Counted from the stretch's first letter, positions 16,265-25,368 are shown. The stretch is 64,000 nucleotides of DNA from Paenisporosarcina macmurdoensis (GCF_042658845.1 NZ_JBHSRI010000002.1:682001-746000); one strand, 5' to 3'. Notes: generated from the sequence alone by a model not told the origin. Numbers and translations: made by a program.

Positions 16265-17504
16265 ATGGAGTGAACAAGAAATCGATCAGTTACTTAGCCA
16301 AGTGCCCAAACTTCAAGATACTCGTTCTAAAGACGAAGTGTTAAAACGATTACAACAAGATCCGAGACTTGCAGAAGATACCCAAAAGAAACGAAAAATT
16401 TGGATTCCACCAGCTGTAGCAGTTGCTGCCTTAATTACGTTGACCCTATTAGGTGCAACACTAATCAATCAGCCTAACAGCCAACTTCAAAACGCATTTG
16501 ACAGTAGTTCAGAGAGTAAAAGTTCAGCTGAAATGGATAGTGTGACAAGTGAAGAAGCCATTACTGAAGAAGCTACTGATGAATCATCGGATGGCTCCGT
16601 TACTTTCAATAGTGAGTCAGAAGAACAAACTACTGAGTCTGAGATGGCTAAATCTACAGAAGCGCCAGTTGAATCAGTATTAACTTCTGCCTATTTAAGT
16701 GATGTAGAAAATCATACCGTTTTTAAAATAGGTTTAGTTTCTCAAGATGCACTCGTTGTTCCCGTTACTTTCTTAATTCCAAATGATCAAATTCAACAAG
16801 ATTTTGGGAATCAAACGCCAAATACGCTGCAATTATATGAGCAATATGCGGCTGATATCAATGAGGAAGAACTTGGTTTTACGGATTATCACCCATATAA
16901 GGGAACGTTTGAAATGGACCAAGAGCAACTTGTTCACCGATTACCACAAGAACATGATTATGACCTTGCAAGTGCAGCTCTTTATGTTTATGATTTATCA
17001 CTTCAGTTCACTTTTGAAGGTTTTACACAAATCAATCATCAAAATGAAGATGGCAGTCAAGCCGAATTTGATCAAGTCGGTCAGAAAACACCGACGGTTC
17101 TTACGAATGGATTGTACAAAACGGCGGTCTATCCTTACACAGATCCAACGGGTCAGGTTTACATGGTGCCAAGTTTAAATGAACCATTCAACACTGTTTC
17201 GGAAGCATTAGCGGCATTAAAAACGTCTCCAAATGATTTCTTTACAAACGTGGTTCCAAGGTCAGTTAGTTATACAGTTGAAGAAATTCAAGGTGTATCT
17301 CATATTAAGTTCAGTGAACCTCTTGAGTTAGATTCGTTATCACAAGAACAGACAGCTCAAATGATTGAAAGTTTCGTTTTAACTGGAGCTACCTTCGATG
17401 TCCAAATTCAATTAGATAATATTGTTGAAGAACAGTGGAACGGTATTAATCTTACTCAACCAATTGAACAACCAGTAGGACTAAATAAATATAGTTGGCA
17501 ATAA
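16251..17504 (+). CDS. rsiX: anti-sigma X factor RsiX
   Basis: This 417-residue protein should bind and inhibit SigX from the membrane. It has a cytoplasmic N-terminus (residues 1-45), one membrane helix (~47-67, IPPAVAVAALITLTLLGATLI), an acidic Ser/Glu/Thr-rich linker (~75-135) and a long extracytoplasmic domain. Residues ~190-400 resemble the sporulation and spore-germination (GerMN-like) repeats seen in RsiX-type proteins. It is somewhat longer than B. subtilis RsiX (368). Assignment depends mostly on synteny and architecture. Confidence 0.88.
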   Translation: MSNNKWSEQEIDQLLSQVPKLQDTRSKDEVLKRLQQDPRLAEDTQKKRKIWIPPAVAVAALITLTLLGATLINQPNSQLQNAFDSSSESKSSAEMDSVTSEEAITEEATDESSDGSVTFNSESEEQTTESEMAKSTEAPVESVLTSAYLSDVENHTVFKIGLVSQDALVVPVTFLIPNDQIQQDFGNQTPNTLQLYEQYAADINEEELGFTDYHPYKGTFEMDQEQLVHRLPQEHDYDLASAALYVYDLSLQFTFEGFTQINHQNEDGSQAEFDQVGQKTPTVLTNGLYKTAVYPYTDPTGQVYMVPSLNEPFNTVSEALAALKTSPNDFFTNVVPRSVSYTVEEIQGVSHIKFSEPLELDSLSQEQTAQMIESFVLTGATFDVQIQLDNIVEEQWNGINLTQPIEQPVGLNKYSWQ

Positions 17505-17510
17505 AAAGAT

Positions 17511-17553
17511 TCATTTGTAGGCTCAAGTAGTTTACAAATGTTTCTTTTTTTCT
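17511..17553 (+). terminator. terminator after rsiX
   Basis: CATTTGTA pairs with TACAAATG around a 13-nt loop, followed by TTTCTTTTTTTCTT. Confidence 0.8.
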
Positions 17554-17581
17554 TATAGTATAGAATGTAACTTAATAATGA

Positions 17582-17712
17582 TTCATCTTCGGGGCAGGGT
17601 GAAATTCCCGATCGGCGGTAATTGAAGAAATTCTTCATAGCCCGCGAGCCGCAAGGCAGGATTTGGTGTGATTCCAAAGCCGACAGTATAGTCTGGATGG
17701 GAGAAGGTGAAG
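17582..17712 (+). ncRNA. FMN riboswitch (RFN element)
   Basis: The conserved RFN core is present: CTTCGGGGCAGGGTGAAATT, CCGATCGGCGGTAAT, AGCCCGCGAGCC, GATTTGGTG, CCGACAGTATAGTCTGGATG and GGGAGAAGG. It lies in the leader of ribU, so high FMN should stop expression of the riboflavin importer. A minus-strand reading frame over this region is an artefact of the structured RNA. Confidence 0.97.
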
Positions 17713-17772
17713 GTGCGGTCGTTTTTCGTTCTGTCATTTAACGAGACGCCTATTTTAGTGCGCCTTTCTACT

Positions 17773-17803
17773 CCTCTAAGCGATAACGGCTTATGGGTTT
17801 TTT
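17773..17803 (+). terminator. FMN riboswitch expression-platform terminator
   Basis: TAAGC (17777-17781) pairs with GCTTA (17789-17793), then a T-run ends at 17803. It lies between the aptamer and ribU and would form when FMN is bound. Confidence 0.6.
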
Positions 17804-17866
17804 GATGGGGCTTGAACGAACAAACTTTTCTTCTTGTGGAGTGAATCGACAAAGGGAGAGAGTCAT

Positions 17867-18445
17867 ATGAAGAACAACAAATTGCGTATTATGATCGCAG
17901 TTGCGATGTTGAGTAGTATTTCATTTGTTTTAATGCTATTTAATTTTCCATTACCAGCGTTACCAGCCTTTTTGAAAGTCGACTTTAGCGATGTGCCTGC
18001 ACTTATTGCTGCTATCACAATGGGTCCTATCGCTGGGATTTTAGTTGCGCTTTTTAAAAATGTTTTGTACTGGATGTTTAGTGGAAGTCCAACAGGAGTA
18101 CCGGTAGGGGAAATGGCGAATTTCGCTACAAGCGTATTATTTATGCTACCTGTTTATATGGTATATCGTAAAATATCAACGACAAAAGGCTTAACGTTTG
18201 GCTTAATTGCAGGAGTTTTCACAATGGCTATCGGAATGAGCGTCCTAAATTATGCCGTATTTTTACCGATGTACACATATTTCTTAAATATGCCTGCAAT
18301 GACTGGAACTGCTTTAAGTAATACAATCTTACTAGGTATATTGCCATTTAATTTAATTAAAGGTCTATTGCTATCTGCTGTGGTCATTTTATTGTTCAAA
18401 ACAATGAAATCGTGGTTAGATAAACAGCGAGCGATATTCTCTTAA
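17867..18445 (+). CDS. ribU: riboflavin transporter RibU (ECF S component)
   Basis: This 192-residue protein with five or six membrane helices is the substrate-binding component of an energy-coupling-factor transporter for riboflavin. Family motifs include LPAFLKVDFSDVPALIAA and the GPIAGILVALFKNVLYW helix; B. subtilis FmnP/RibU (ypaA) is about 190 residues. The ATG at 17867 has AAGGGAGAGAG upstream; a start at 17834 would lie outside that site. The preceding FMN riboswitch directly supports the substrate. The shared EcfAAT module is not in this window. Confidence 0.95.
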   Translation: MKNNKLRIMIAVAMLSSISFVLMLFNFPLPALPAFLKVDFSDVPALIAAITMGPIAGILVALFKNVLYWMFSGSPTGVPVGEMANFATSVLFMLPVYMVYRKISTTKGLTFGLIAGVFTMAIGMSVLNYAVFLPMYTYFLNMPAMTGTALSNTILLGILPFNLIKGLLLSAVVILLFKTMKSWLDKQRAIFS

Positions 18446-18467
18446 ATAGAATCATAGTTTAATAATA

Positions 18468-18508
18468 AAGACCTGGTTCGCCGTAAATGCGAATCAGGTC
18501 TTTTTGTG
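18468..18508 (+). terminator. terminator after ribU
   Basis: AAGACCTGGTTCGC pairs with GCGAATCAGGTCTT, then TTTTTGTGTTTTT. Confidence 0.9.
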
Positions 18509-18668
18509 TTTTTAAGTAGTAAGATCTAAAATGATAATAGGCTTTACATTATATTTCGGAAATTAAAACTAGATGAGAAGTTTGGCAGTTGACCTGCCTA
18601 AATTAATCAAGACATTTTAAAAACAAAACGACTGCTAAAATGAAATGTATTGGATAGGAGAGAATATA

Positions 18669-19190
18669 ATGACGACTCAATTTGTTAAATTAACTAACCC
18701 TACTTCAAGTCATGTAGAGGCATTTAATAAGTGGGATAACGATCCATACTTAATTCCTTTAACTCGTCCTAATAAAAACAAAGCGGAATTGGAACGAAGA
18801 GATAATATGACCCTAACTGATTTAACTAACCGACTGGAACACCATCACATCTATCTTATCTATCTCAATGACCAATTAATTGGTGAAATGAACTATATGG
18901 TCGATCCGGGCCACCTCTACAAAAAAGAGAGTGGGACTGCCTGGATAGGAGTTACAATAGGTGAGAATGAAGGACGGGGAAAAGGGATTGGGTTTATGGC
19001 AATCCAATATTTAGAAAATCAGATTATGGCGCATGGGCATAATCGCATTGAATTAGGCGTCTTTGAATTTAACACTCAGGCCCAAAAGCTCTATCATAAA
19101 CTCGGTTACAAAGTAATCGGTAATATTGACAATTTCACATTTTGGCAAGATAAAATGTGGACTGATATTCGAATGGAGAAGTATCTTTAA
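18669..19190 (+). CDS. GNAT family N-acetyltransferase
   Basis: This 173-residue protein carries the GNAT fold: a beta-strand stretch IYLIYLNDQLIGEMNYM, the acetyl-CoA loop GRGKGIGFMAIQYLEN (near residues 103-118), and the C-terminal NTQAQKLYHKLGYKVIG. The substrate cannot be read from the sequence; relatives include ribosomal-protein and antibiotic or metabolite acetyltransferases. The ATG at 18669 follows TAGGAGAG. It is not part of the conserved gene order and sits with the next gene in an insert between ribU and fer. Confidence 0.8.
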   Translation: MTTQFVKLTNPTSSHVEAFNKWDNDPYLIPLTRPNKNKAELERRDNMTLTDLTNRLEHHHIYLIYLNDQLIGEMNYMVDPGHLYKKESGTAWIGVTIGENEGRGKGIGFMAIQYLENQIMAHGHNRIELGVFEFNTQAQKLYHKLGYKVIGNIDNFTFWQDKMWTDIRMEKYL

Positions 19191-19393
19191 CATCAGGAAT
19201 TCACTTCTCTATGCTAATCGCAGATGTTTTGGACGATTTTATGAAGAAAGTCTCGAAATTTTGAAAACCCAATTAGAAATGTCAGCTACTTAAGCATCAA
19301 AAATTAATGAAATTATGAAAACGACTGTTGATCAGCTAACTGATTAACAGTCGTGGAAGATCGTTCACCATAGAAGAAAGAGGGGATTACTTG
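19191..19393. other. intergenic region with a strong hairpin
   Basis: No gene is seen. ACGACTGTT (about 19320) pairs with AACAGTCGT (about 19347) across an 18-nt loop that can itself pair in part (ATCAG/CTGAT). No T-run follows on either strand worth the name, so it is a poor terminator and may be a regulatory hairpin or repeat remnant. Confidence 0.4.
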
Positions 19394-20137
19394 ATGGATA
19401 AGTTAAATAAGAAACCAATGGTAATGGTGCTTGGAACATTTCATATGCGATATACATCAGACTTACATCGTGTTGAGTTTGATAACCTTCTATCACCCAA
19501 AAGGCAAGAGGAAATAAGAAAAATTGTTAATGTCTTAAAGAACTATAACCCAACGAAAATTGCTTTTGAAGTTGTAAAAGAAAAAGATAACTTGTTAAAT
19601 GAAGAATATCAACAATACATAAATGGGCAACTAGAATTAAAAATAGATGAAATACATCAGTTTGGTTTTCGAACGGCTGCTGAATTAAAACACAAAAACA
19701 TTTACGCTGTTGACTGGATGGAAAGCGTAGGGAATAGAGCGATCAGCCAAGTTCTTGATTGGGCAAAAATTGAACAACCCGACCTATCCCGTTTTATTGA
19801 TGAAGAGTATCGCTCTAAACTTCAGTTGAGTCTAGAGGATAAAAGTGTTTTTGAATTGATATGTAATTATAATGAAGAGAATTTTATAAAGAAGCAGCAT
19901 GAAATGTATATGCAAATCGCCCGCATTGGAAAGGGTGTTGAATACGTCGGTATAGATTGGGTTCGATGGTGGTATCAACGGAATCTGATTCTCTATTCTA
20001 ATCTTGCTGAAATCACAAATTCTTCATCTGATAAAACTCTTTTAATAATAGGTTCAGCCCACGTGTATTTAATATCTCAGTTTTTAAAAGAGAGTGGACT
20101 ATTTGATGTAGTAACTTTAGAAGAATACTTAGAGTAA
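19394..20137 (+). CDS. DUF5694-type protein of unknown function
   Basis: This 247-residue soluble protein has the opening MVLGTFHMR and later FEVVKEKD, YAVDWME and LLIIGSAHVYLISQFL, a pattern of the DUF5694 family with remote similarity to TraB/GumN-type putative peptidases (paired GxxH-like motifs at both ends). No function is established. The ATG at 19394 has GAGGGG 8 bp upstream. It lies outside the conserved gene order and was probably acquired together with, or next to, the acetyltransferase. Confidence 0.65.
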   Translation: MDKLNKKPMVMVLGTFHMRYTSDLHRVEFDNLLSPKRQEEIRKIVNVLKNYNPTKIAFEVVKEKDNLLNEEYQQYINGQLELKIDEIHQFGFRTAAELKHKNIYAVDWMESVGNRAISQVLDWAKIEQPDLSRFIDEEYRSKLQLSLEDKSVFELICNYNEENFIKKQHEMYMQIARIGKGVEYVGIDWVRWWYQRNLILYSNLAEITNSSSDKTLLIIGSAHVYLISQFLKESGLFDVVTLEEYLE

Positions 20138-20178
20138 TTGTCTTTTCAACTACAAATCCAAACTTCAAAAATTTGTAC

Positions 20179-20215
20179 AAAAAAACTGCGAATTAAATTC
20201 GCAGTTTTTTTTTAT
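20179..20215. terminator. bidirectional terminator between DUF5694 gene and fer
   Basis: AAAAACTGCGAATT pairs with AATTCGCAGTTTTT, with A- and T-runs on both sides, serving the two convergent genes. Confidence 0.9.
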
Positions 20216-20460
20216 TCGTATTTTAATGCATCTCCGTCAAATGATTCTTCAGAAACTTTGATTGAATCCGTTGGACATCCCTCGAATGCATCTTGCATGT
20301 CTTCTTCGAGTTCATCTGGAACTTCAGTTGTTCCCATGTTATTATCTAAAATAACAAAGGCAATACCTTCATCATCATAATCATAAATATCTGGTGCTGC
20401 AGCGCCACAAGCGCCACAAGCGATACATGTATCTTTATCTACAATGGTATACTTCGCCAT
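20212..20460 (-). CDS. fer: 4Fe-4S ferredoxin
   Basis: This 82-residue acidic ferredoxin has the cluster ligands Cys12, Cys15, Cys18 (TCIACGACG) and Cys62 followed by Pro (EGCPTDSI), the single 4Fe-4S arrangement of Bacillus Fer. It donates electrons to enzymes such as cytochrome P450s or nitrogen and lipid desaturation partners. Size and placement next to ypbB, in divergent orientation, are as in B. subtilis. Confidence 0.95.
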   Translation of the reverse strand: MAKYTIVDKDTCIACGACGAAAPDIYDYDDEGIAFVILDNNMGTTEVPDELEEDMQDAFEGCPTDSIKVSEESFDGDALKYE

Positions 20461-20567
20461 GTTAAACCTCTCCCTTATCTCCGTTCGCTTGAAAAAGCTT
20501 TCGTATTTATTCTAATCATGTTTTCCTCATTTTTCAACCTAAATACTCAATAATTGGAGGAACTCCA

Positions 20568-21623
20568 GTGCTATTTCAACAAATCATCTTACATATGGTC
20601 GATAGATTGAAGGAAGAACGGACCATTTCAGCACCTTTTCATCTTATTAGAGGGAAACGATCCGGTCAAACAATTCAAGATGTAAAGAGTTATCATCTTA
20701 CGAAATTTTTTGCACTGTTTCCCAGACTTACTAAACAAAGCTACGACCAAATCATTCAACAGATGATTCATTCAGGTTGGCTTCGAGTAAATGAAAACTC
20801 CGTTCCTCAAATTACGGAAATAGGTAAAAACATAGTAAAGAAAATGCCAGACTTGCACTTAAATGGCTGGTTATACAGAGGGAACGAGCGAATCTTTTTT
20901 CAACGTCTTTCTTTAGTTACCCAAACCCTATCACATGTAAAAGCGAAAGATTTATCATTTGCCCCTTTACAAAAGGACGAAAAAATTCAAAAATGGGTGC
21001 GTCAATTTTTACATGATGTGTCTTACAAAAAAGAAGGATTTATTGAAAGGTACTACCAGGAGTTAGTATTTGCTTTCCAATCATCTAAATTAACTGATCT
21101 TCATGTAACGATACTAAGTCATCGTTTATCTGGTTATCAAGTAAGTGGTGTAACATGGCAACAGTTGTCACATGTCTTGGAAATAGATCAAATGGAGCTC
21201 GAAATTATTTTTCAAGAAAGTTTACATATTATACTAGATGAAATTTCGATAAATAATAAATTAGTTTTGTTACCTGTAATGAGTGAAGGAATCAAAACGA
21301 CAACTCCATTGACTGATTCCGCTAAAAAGACCGCTGACTTTTATAAAAAAGGCTATTCATTTGAACAAATCACGTCAATGCGTCAACTGAAAACCAGTAC
21401 AATTGAAGATCATTTTGTAGAAATGGCCATGAATGACCCATTATTTTCAATTCACATGTTTTTTCCCGATGAAGATATTGAACTAACCATTCAACAAATA
21501 AAAAATCATCAAACCAAGAAATTAAGAACATTAAAAGAAGTGTTTCCAACCTATTCCTATTTTCAGTTACGGCTTTTATTGGCCGTTGGAGGTGACTTAG
21601 TTGATCAACAACAATCTACATAA
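20568..21623 (+). CDS. ypbB: helix-turn-helix protein YpbB
   Basis: This 351-residue protein resembles B. subtilis YpbB, which precedes recS (recQ-like helicase) there as well. The C-terminal third carries a helix-turn-helix of the helicase-associated type (FYKKGYSFEQITSMRQLKTSTIEDHFVEMA, ~264-293). It may be a partner of the RecQ helicase that follows, since the related HTH_40 domain is fused to RecQ in other bacteria. This is inference. It overlaps recQ by 23 bp. Confidence 0.8.
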   Translation: MLFQQIILHMVDRLKEERTISAPFHLIRGKRSGQTIQDVKSYHLTKFFALFPRLTKQSYDQIIQQMIHSGWLRVNENSVPQITEIGKNIVKKMPDLHLNGWLYRGNERIFFQRLSLVTQTLSHVKAKDLSFAPLQKDEKIQKWVRQFLHDVSYKKEGFIERYYQELVFAFQSSKLTDLHVTILSHRLSGYQVSGVTWQQLSHVLEIDQMELEIIFQESLHIILDEISINNKLVLLPVMSEGIKTTTPLTDSAKKTADFYKKGYSFEQITSMRQLKTSTIEDHFVEMAMNDPLFSIHMFFPDEDIELTIQQIKNHQTKKLRTLKEVFPTYSYFQLRLLLAVGGDLVDQQQST

Positions 21624-23055
21624 TGTATTGTTAGAGAAATTTGGTTATTCTTCATTTAGACCAGGACAACTTGAAATCATAGAAAGCATTTTAAACGAAG
21701 AAGACGTTGTGGCAATTTTACCAACTGGTATGGGGAAATCACTTTGCTATCAACTTCCCGGTTATGTATTACCGCATAGTGTAGTAATTATTTCTCCATT
21801 ACTAGCACTCATGCAAGATCAAGTAGAACAATTGAAGAAAATGGGTGAAAAACGAGTGGTTGCCTTTAACTCATTTTTGACACATTCTGAAAAACAAACG
21901 CTTTTGAATAAATTACAAACATATAAGTTCATTTTTTTATCGCCTGAAATGGTGATGCAAGAAAAAGTGAAGGAGAAATTGCAGTCCATTCCAATTTCAC
22001 TTATTGTCGCGGATGAAGCGCATTGTATATCGCAGTGGGGCTACGATTTTAGACCCGATTATTTACGCTTAGGCGAATGGCTGAACAATAGTGACCGACC
22101 GCCTATTCTAGCTCTAACAGCCACAGCGACTCAACAAGTGATGGATGATATAGGTACTCACTTAAATATGCAGAATCCGACACATCATATTCAGTCTCTT
22201 GATCGACCTAATATTCGCTATGCAGCACTTGAAGTAAATTCACGGGAAGAAAAATTCGAACAGATAGCGAAGCAAATACATGACTTTACTGGTCCAGGCA
22301 TTCTTTATACACAATCACGGAAAAAAGCAGATGACTATGCTCAGAGATTAATTAGCAAGGGAGTTCGAATCGCTTCTTATCATGCAGGAATGGAACAAGT
22401 GGATCGGATTTTTGTCCAACAACAATTTTTGAATAAGGAAATTGATTGGGTATGTGCAACAAATGCATTCGGAATGGGTGTCCATAAAAATGATGTGCGT
22501 CAAGTTATTCATGATCATTTTCCATCTTCGGTCGCCAATTATGCACAGGAAATTGGAAGGGCAGGAAGAGACGGGGCTGATTCACTTGCAACTCTTTTTT
22601 ATACAAAGGATGATGAAGAACTTTCGATTTTCGTTGCCACGAATGATTTTCCTGACGAAGCACACGTAAAAGTATTTGATCAGGCAATAAGAAGCGGCTT
22701 ACATCCTAATCAAATCGTAACTCAAAGCTTATTGACGGAAACTCATGTTCGAATCTTATCCTATTGGTTATCTAAAAGAACGCAAGAAGAGACAATCATG
22801 ATCTTGCAAAAACTGAGACAGCAAAAAATAGAACAAATTTATCAAATCAAAGATATCTTAAAAAATTCGTTATGTATCCGTATGCAAATTGTTCAGTTTT
22901 TTGGTCAGGAAATTAATTCGAAACCCCATAATTGTTGTTCGAAATGTGGTTTACATATAGACGAAATAGTTGAATCTTCGAAAGAAAACTCAACGAATTT
23001 AAAATTGCAGACATGGGAAAAACGATTATTGTCTCTATTTCAGATAATAGATTAG
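21601..23055 (+). CDS. recS: RecQ-family ATP-dependent DNA helicase (RecS-like)
   Basis: This 484-residue superfamily 2 helicase unwinds DNA 3' to 5' in recombination and replication repair. Motifs are in order: FRPGQLEII (motif 0), LPTGMGKSLCYQ (Walker A, ~36-47), VADEAHCISQWGYDFRPDY (DEAH, ~139), LTATAT, ATNAFGMGVHKNDVR (motif V) and QEIGRAGRDG (motif VI). A four-cysteine RecQ zinc-binding region is weakly seen at the end (NCCSKCGLHID). It lacks an HRDC domain, as does B. subtilis RecS (496). The start is TTG with GGAGGTGA 5 bp upstream. Confidence 0.93.
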   Translation: MINNNLHNVLLEKFGYSSFRPGQLEIIESILNEEDVVAILPTGMGKSLCYQLPGYVLPHSVVIISPLLALMQDQVEQLKKMGEKRVVAFNSFLTHSEKQTLLNKLQTYKFIFLSPEMVMQEKVKEKLQSIPISLIVADEAHCISQWGYDFRPDYLRLGEWLNNSDRPPILALTATATQQVMDDIGTHLNMQNPTHHIQSLDRPNIRYAALEVNSREEKFEQIAKQIHDFTGPGILYTQSRKKADDYAQRLISKGVRIASYHAGMEQVDRIFVQQQFLNKEIDWVCATNAFGMGVHKNDVRQVIHDHFPSSVANYAQEIGRAGRDGADSLATLFYTKDDEELSIFVATNDFPDEAHVKVFDQAIRSGLHPNQIVTQSLLTETHVRILSYWLSKRTQEETIMILQKLRQQKIEQIYQIKDILKNSLCIRMQIVQFFGQEINSKPHNCCSKCGLHIDEIVESSKENSTNLKLQTWEKRLLSLFQIID

Positions 23056-23128
23056 ATGTTTGTTTTACTTTTTCGCTAATTTTCGTCATAATAAACAGAG
23101 ACGAAACGTAGAATAGGAGTTTACTACA

Positions 23129-23773
23129 ATGAATAACGATGATTATCAAAATAAAATTGAAGAGTATCGAAAACCAATTAAAATAAATGATGAAGAGCCA
23201 AAGCCAAATACCCGAACTTCAAGACGTTCCACAGCGGCTGCTCCTAAGAAAACGAAACAGAAACGTAATTTATTATTACCAATATTGTTCTTTTTCTTTA
23301 TTCTGATTCCGGTATCATTCTTAATTTACGTATTTGCTTTTTATCAGCCCAACGCAAATGAAACCACAGTTTATGACAACAGTGAAGTTCAATACGAACA
23401 AAATGATGAAGATACAACGACTGAAACAGATGGTGAAAATACTGCTCCTGATTCTGAAGAAAATACAGATACCGAAACGCCTGTTGAATCTACTGAACCT
23501 GAAGAACAGCCAGTAGAAGAAAAGCCTGTTGAAGAACCTGTAGAAGAAGCACCAGTTGAAGCACCAGTTGAAGAAAAACCAGTAGAACAACCGATAGAAG
23601 AGCCTGTTGAAGAACCATCAAGCGGGAAAACACATATTGTACAGCCTGGTGAGACACTCTATCGTATTGCCATGAACTACTATAATTCTCCTGACGCAGT
23701 GGAAAAAATTAAATCAGCAAATGGCTTATCTTCAAATTCAATATCAACTGGCCAAACATTAATTCTGCCGTAA
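23129..23773 (+). CDS. ypbE: LysM-domain membrane-anchored protein (YpbE-like)
   Basis: This 214-residue protein has a basic cytoplasmic N-terminus (1-50), one membrane helix (~51-71), a Glu/Asp/Thr-rich stretch, a proline-glutamate repeat section (about residues 125-165) and a C-terminal LysM domain (HIVQPGETLYRIAMNYYN to GQTLILP) that should bind peptidoglycan. The architecture and location after recS match B. subtilis YpbE. It probably links the membrane to the wall; a specific function is unknown. Confidence 0.85.
   Translation: MNNDDYQNKIEEYRKPIKINDEEPKPNTRTSRRSTAAAPKKTKQKRNLLLPILFFFFILIPVSFLIYVFAFYQPNANETTVYDNSEVQYEQNDEDTTTETDGENTAPDSEENTDTETPVESTEPEEQPVEEKPVEEPVEEAPVEAPVEEKPVEQPIEEPVEEPSSGKTHIVQPGETLYRIAMNYYNSPDAVEKIKSANGLSSNSISTGQTLILP
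23505..23625 (+). repeat. Pro/Glu/Val coding repeat in ypbE
   Basis: The DNA repeats short units encoding PVEE, PVEK and PVEA, giving a flexible wall-spanning spacer. The repeat also produces an open minus-strand frame rich in Phe and Trp that is not a gene. Confidence 0.7.
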
Positions 23774-23848
23774 AAATTGATTGAGAAAGAGGATAAGAGG
23801 GAATTATATAGAATAGGTTACTATTAAAAGAAAGAATGAGGTGACAGT

Positions 23849-24478
23849 ATGTTTGCAAAAAGTGTAATGATTCCTAAAGAAAAGTGTATTTCGATTCAAT
23901 CAACTGAGTCAGTGCAAACGGCGCTGGAAGTTTTAGAGAAAAATTCAATCGATGCACTACCAGTTTTAGACAAAGGCGTATATAAAGGCATATTGAACCG
24001 CTACATAGCGTACCGAGCTTTTTATTTTAGTGGATTGAGTAAAGAAGAATTCCTAACGACTACGTCTTTACTAGATGTTGTGTCACGGGAAGATATTTAC
24101 TTATCAATCGATGACGTTTTTGAAAATTCATTAATTCAACTTAATAACTTTCCAATAATTGCAGTTGTTGAAGAAGGTAAGTTTTTAGGTTTAGTCACTC
24201 GCTATGACACGATGGAACAATTCAGAGGCGCATTTGGAATGGATAAACCGGGGATTCGTATATCGTTTACATCTGTCGAAACAGAGGGGCGAATTGCTCG
24301 AGTGGGAGATATCATCCAAAAGTTTCATGAATCTGTTATTTCACTCGTTACTTTCGATGAGACAGATAAATTATTACGCCGTATCGTTTTGAAAATCGAA
24401 AAACGTGACAATGTTCAAAAATTCTTAAAGGAGCTAGATAAATCTGGCTTCCGAGTTCTTGATATACAAGAAGATTAA
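23849..24478 (+). CDS. CBS-domain protein with C-terminal ACT-like domain (AcuB-like)
   Basis: This 209-residue protein has two CBS motifs (residues ~1-60 and ~75-135) that form a nucleotide-binding Bateman module, then an ACT-like region (KPGIRISFTSVETEGRIARVGDII, ~138-207). The same order is found in AcuB. It is likely a cytosolic nucleotide or adenylate sensor. No target is visible; neighbours are the YpbE-like wall protein and a phosphoesterase. A terminator follows. Confidence 0.75.
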   Translation: MFAKSVMIPKEKCISIQSTESVQTALEVLEKNSIDALPVLDKGVYKGILNRYIAYRAFYFSGLSKEEFLTTTSLLDVVSREDIYLSIDDVFENSLIQLNNFPIIAVVEEGKFLGLVTRYDTMEQFRGAFGMDKPGIRISFTSVETEGRIARVGDIIQKFHESVISLVTFDETDKLLRRIVLKIEKRDNVQKFLKELDKSGFRVLDIQED

Positions 24479-24492
24479 TTCTTGGACACAAT

Positions 24493-24528
24493 AAAAAGAA
24501 AGGGGCGGGGCAACCCTCCTCTTTTTAT
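24493..24528 (+). terminator. terminator after the CBS-domain gene
   Basis: AAAAAGAAAGGG pairs with CCCTCCTCTTTTT around a GC-rich loop, with T-rich sequence following. Confidence 0.75.
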
Positions 24529-24549
24529 TTTTGATAAAGAGGTGAAGAA

Positions 24550-25326
24550 ATGCGCTATTTGGCAAGTATTATAGGTGTAGTTCTAATCGTACCTCTCCTC
24601 ATGTTGAAGAAAGCATTTGAGATTAATGTGCGTCACCACGACTTAGAGTTAGTAAATTATGCAGGTGAAACACCTTTTAATGTATTTTTTATTTCTGATA
24701 TTCATCGCCGAAAAATAACAAAACGCTTACTTGATAAAATTGATACTACTATTCAAGCGGTCATTATTGGCGGAGATCTAGCTGAAAGAGGCGTTCCGTT
24801 AAATAGAGTAGAAGAAAATATTAAAGCCCTCGCTAAAATCGGACCGATCTATTATGTATGGGGAAACAATGATCGTGAAGTTGGAGCTCAACATATTCGA
24901 ACATATATTCAAAAATTTGGTGGTATCATCCTCGAGAACCAATCAATTTGCATCGAACACTCTAAGCAGAAGGTTTGGATAATTGGACTTGAAGATGTCT
25001 CTTCAGGTCGTGCAGACATACAAAAAAGTTTTGCAAATGTCCCAGAAAATGAACCCATCGTATTCATTTCACACACACCGTTTGTCTTTGACAAAGTTAA
25101 GAAGCGCTTCAATTCAGATGTCTTATTGGCAGGTCACACACATGGTGGTCAAATCCGCTTTGGAAAATGGGGGTATTATCAAAAAGGTGCACTAATAAAA
25201 GGACAGAATGAAGTTACATTAATAAGTAATGGATACGGGACAACATTTATCCCTTTAAGATTAGGTGCTCCGGCCGAGTGTCATATCTTGTCGATTAAAC
25301 ACAAAAGTTCTACAAATGTTCGATAA
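24550..25326 (+). CDS. ypbG: membrane-anchored metallophosphoesterase (YpbG-like)
   Basis: This 258-residue calcineurin-like phosphoesterase has an N-terminal membrane helix (4-20) and the metal-binding motifs FISDIHRR (Asp-x-His), IGGDLAERG (Gly-Asp), WGNNDRE (Gly-Asn-Asp), FISHTPF and LLAGHTHGGQIR. The motif ladder resembles YkuE/YpbG proteins. The substrate is not known. Placement after recS/ypbE follows B. subtilis ypbG. Confidence 0.85.
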   Translation: MRYLASIIGVVLIVPLLMLKKAFEINVRHHDLELVNYAGETPFNVFFISDIHRRKITKRLLDKIDTTIQAVIIGGDLAERGVPLNRVEENIKALAKIGPIYYVWGNNDREVGAQHIRTYIQKFGGIILENQSICIEHSKQKVWIIGLEDVSSGRADIQKSFANVPENEPIVFISHTPFVFDKVKKRFNSDVLLAGHTHGGQIRFGKWGYYQKGALIKGQNEVTLISNGYGTTFIPLRLGAPAECHILSIKHKSSTNVR

Positions 25327-25339
25327 AACATACACAACG

Positions 25340-25368
25340 TTTACAATGCACACTAATTTTCCTATACT
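25340..25368 (+). promoter_or_regulatory. sigma-A promoter of the CarH-like gene
   Basis: TTTACA (25340-25345) and TATACT (25363-25368) are spaced by 17 bp. Several ACA-containing words (25328-25352, including an 11-bp spacing 25332/25343) lie on and just before the -35 box and could be an operator, as CarH operators contain ACA-bearing direct repeats; this part is speculative. Confidence 0.65.

Noticed and set aside
17583..17852. 89-codon minus-strand frame over the ribU leader
   Set aside because: It covers the FMN riboswitch aptamer; the frame is a by-product of the conserved RNA sequence.
23321..23590. 89-codon minus-strand frame rich in Phe and Trp
   Set aside because: It mirrors the Pro/Glu repeats of ypbE and lacks a ribosome site.
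25328..25352. CarH operator from the ACA words
   Set aside because: Spacing of the ACA words is irregular (one 11-bp step only), so it was noted as a possibility and not called as a binding site.
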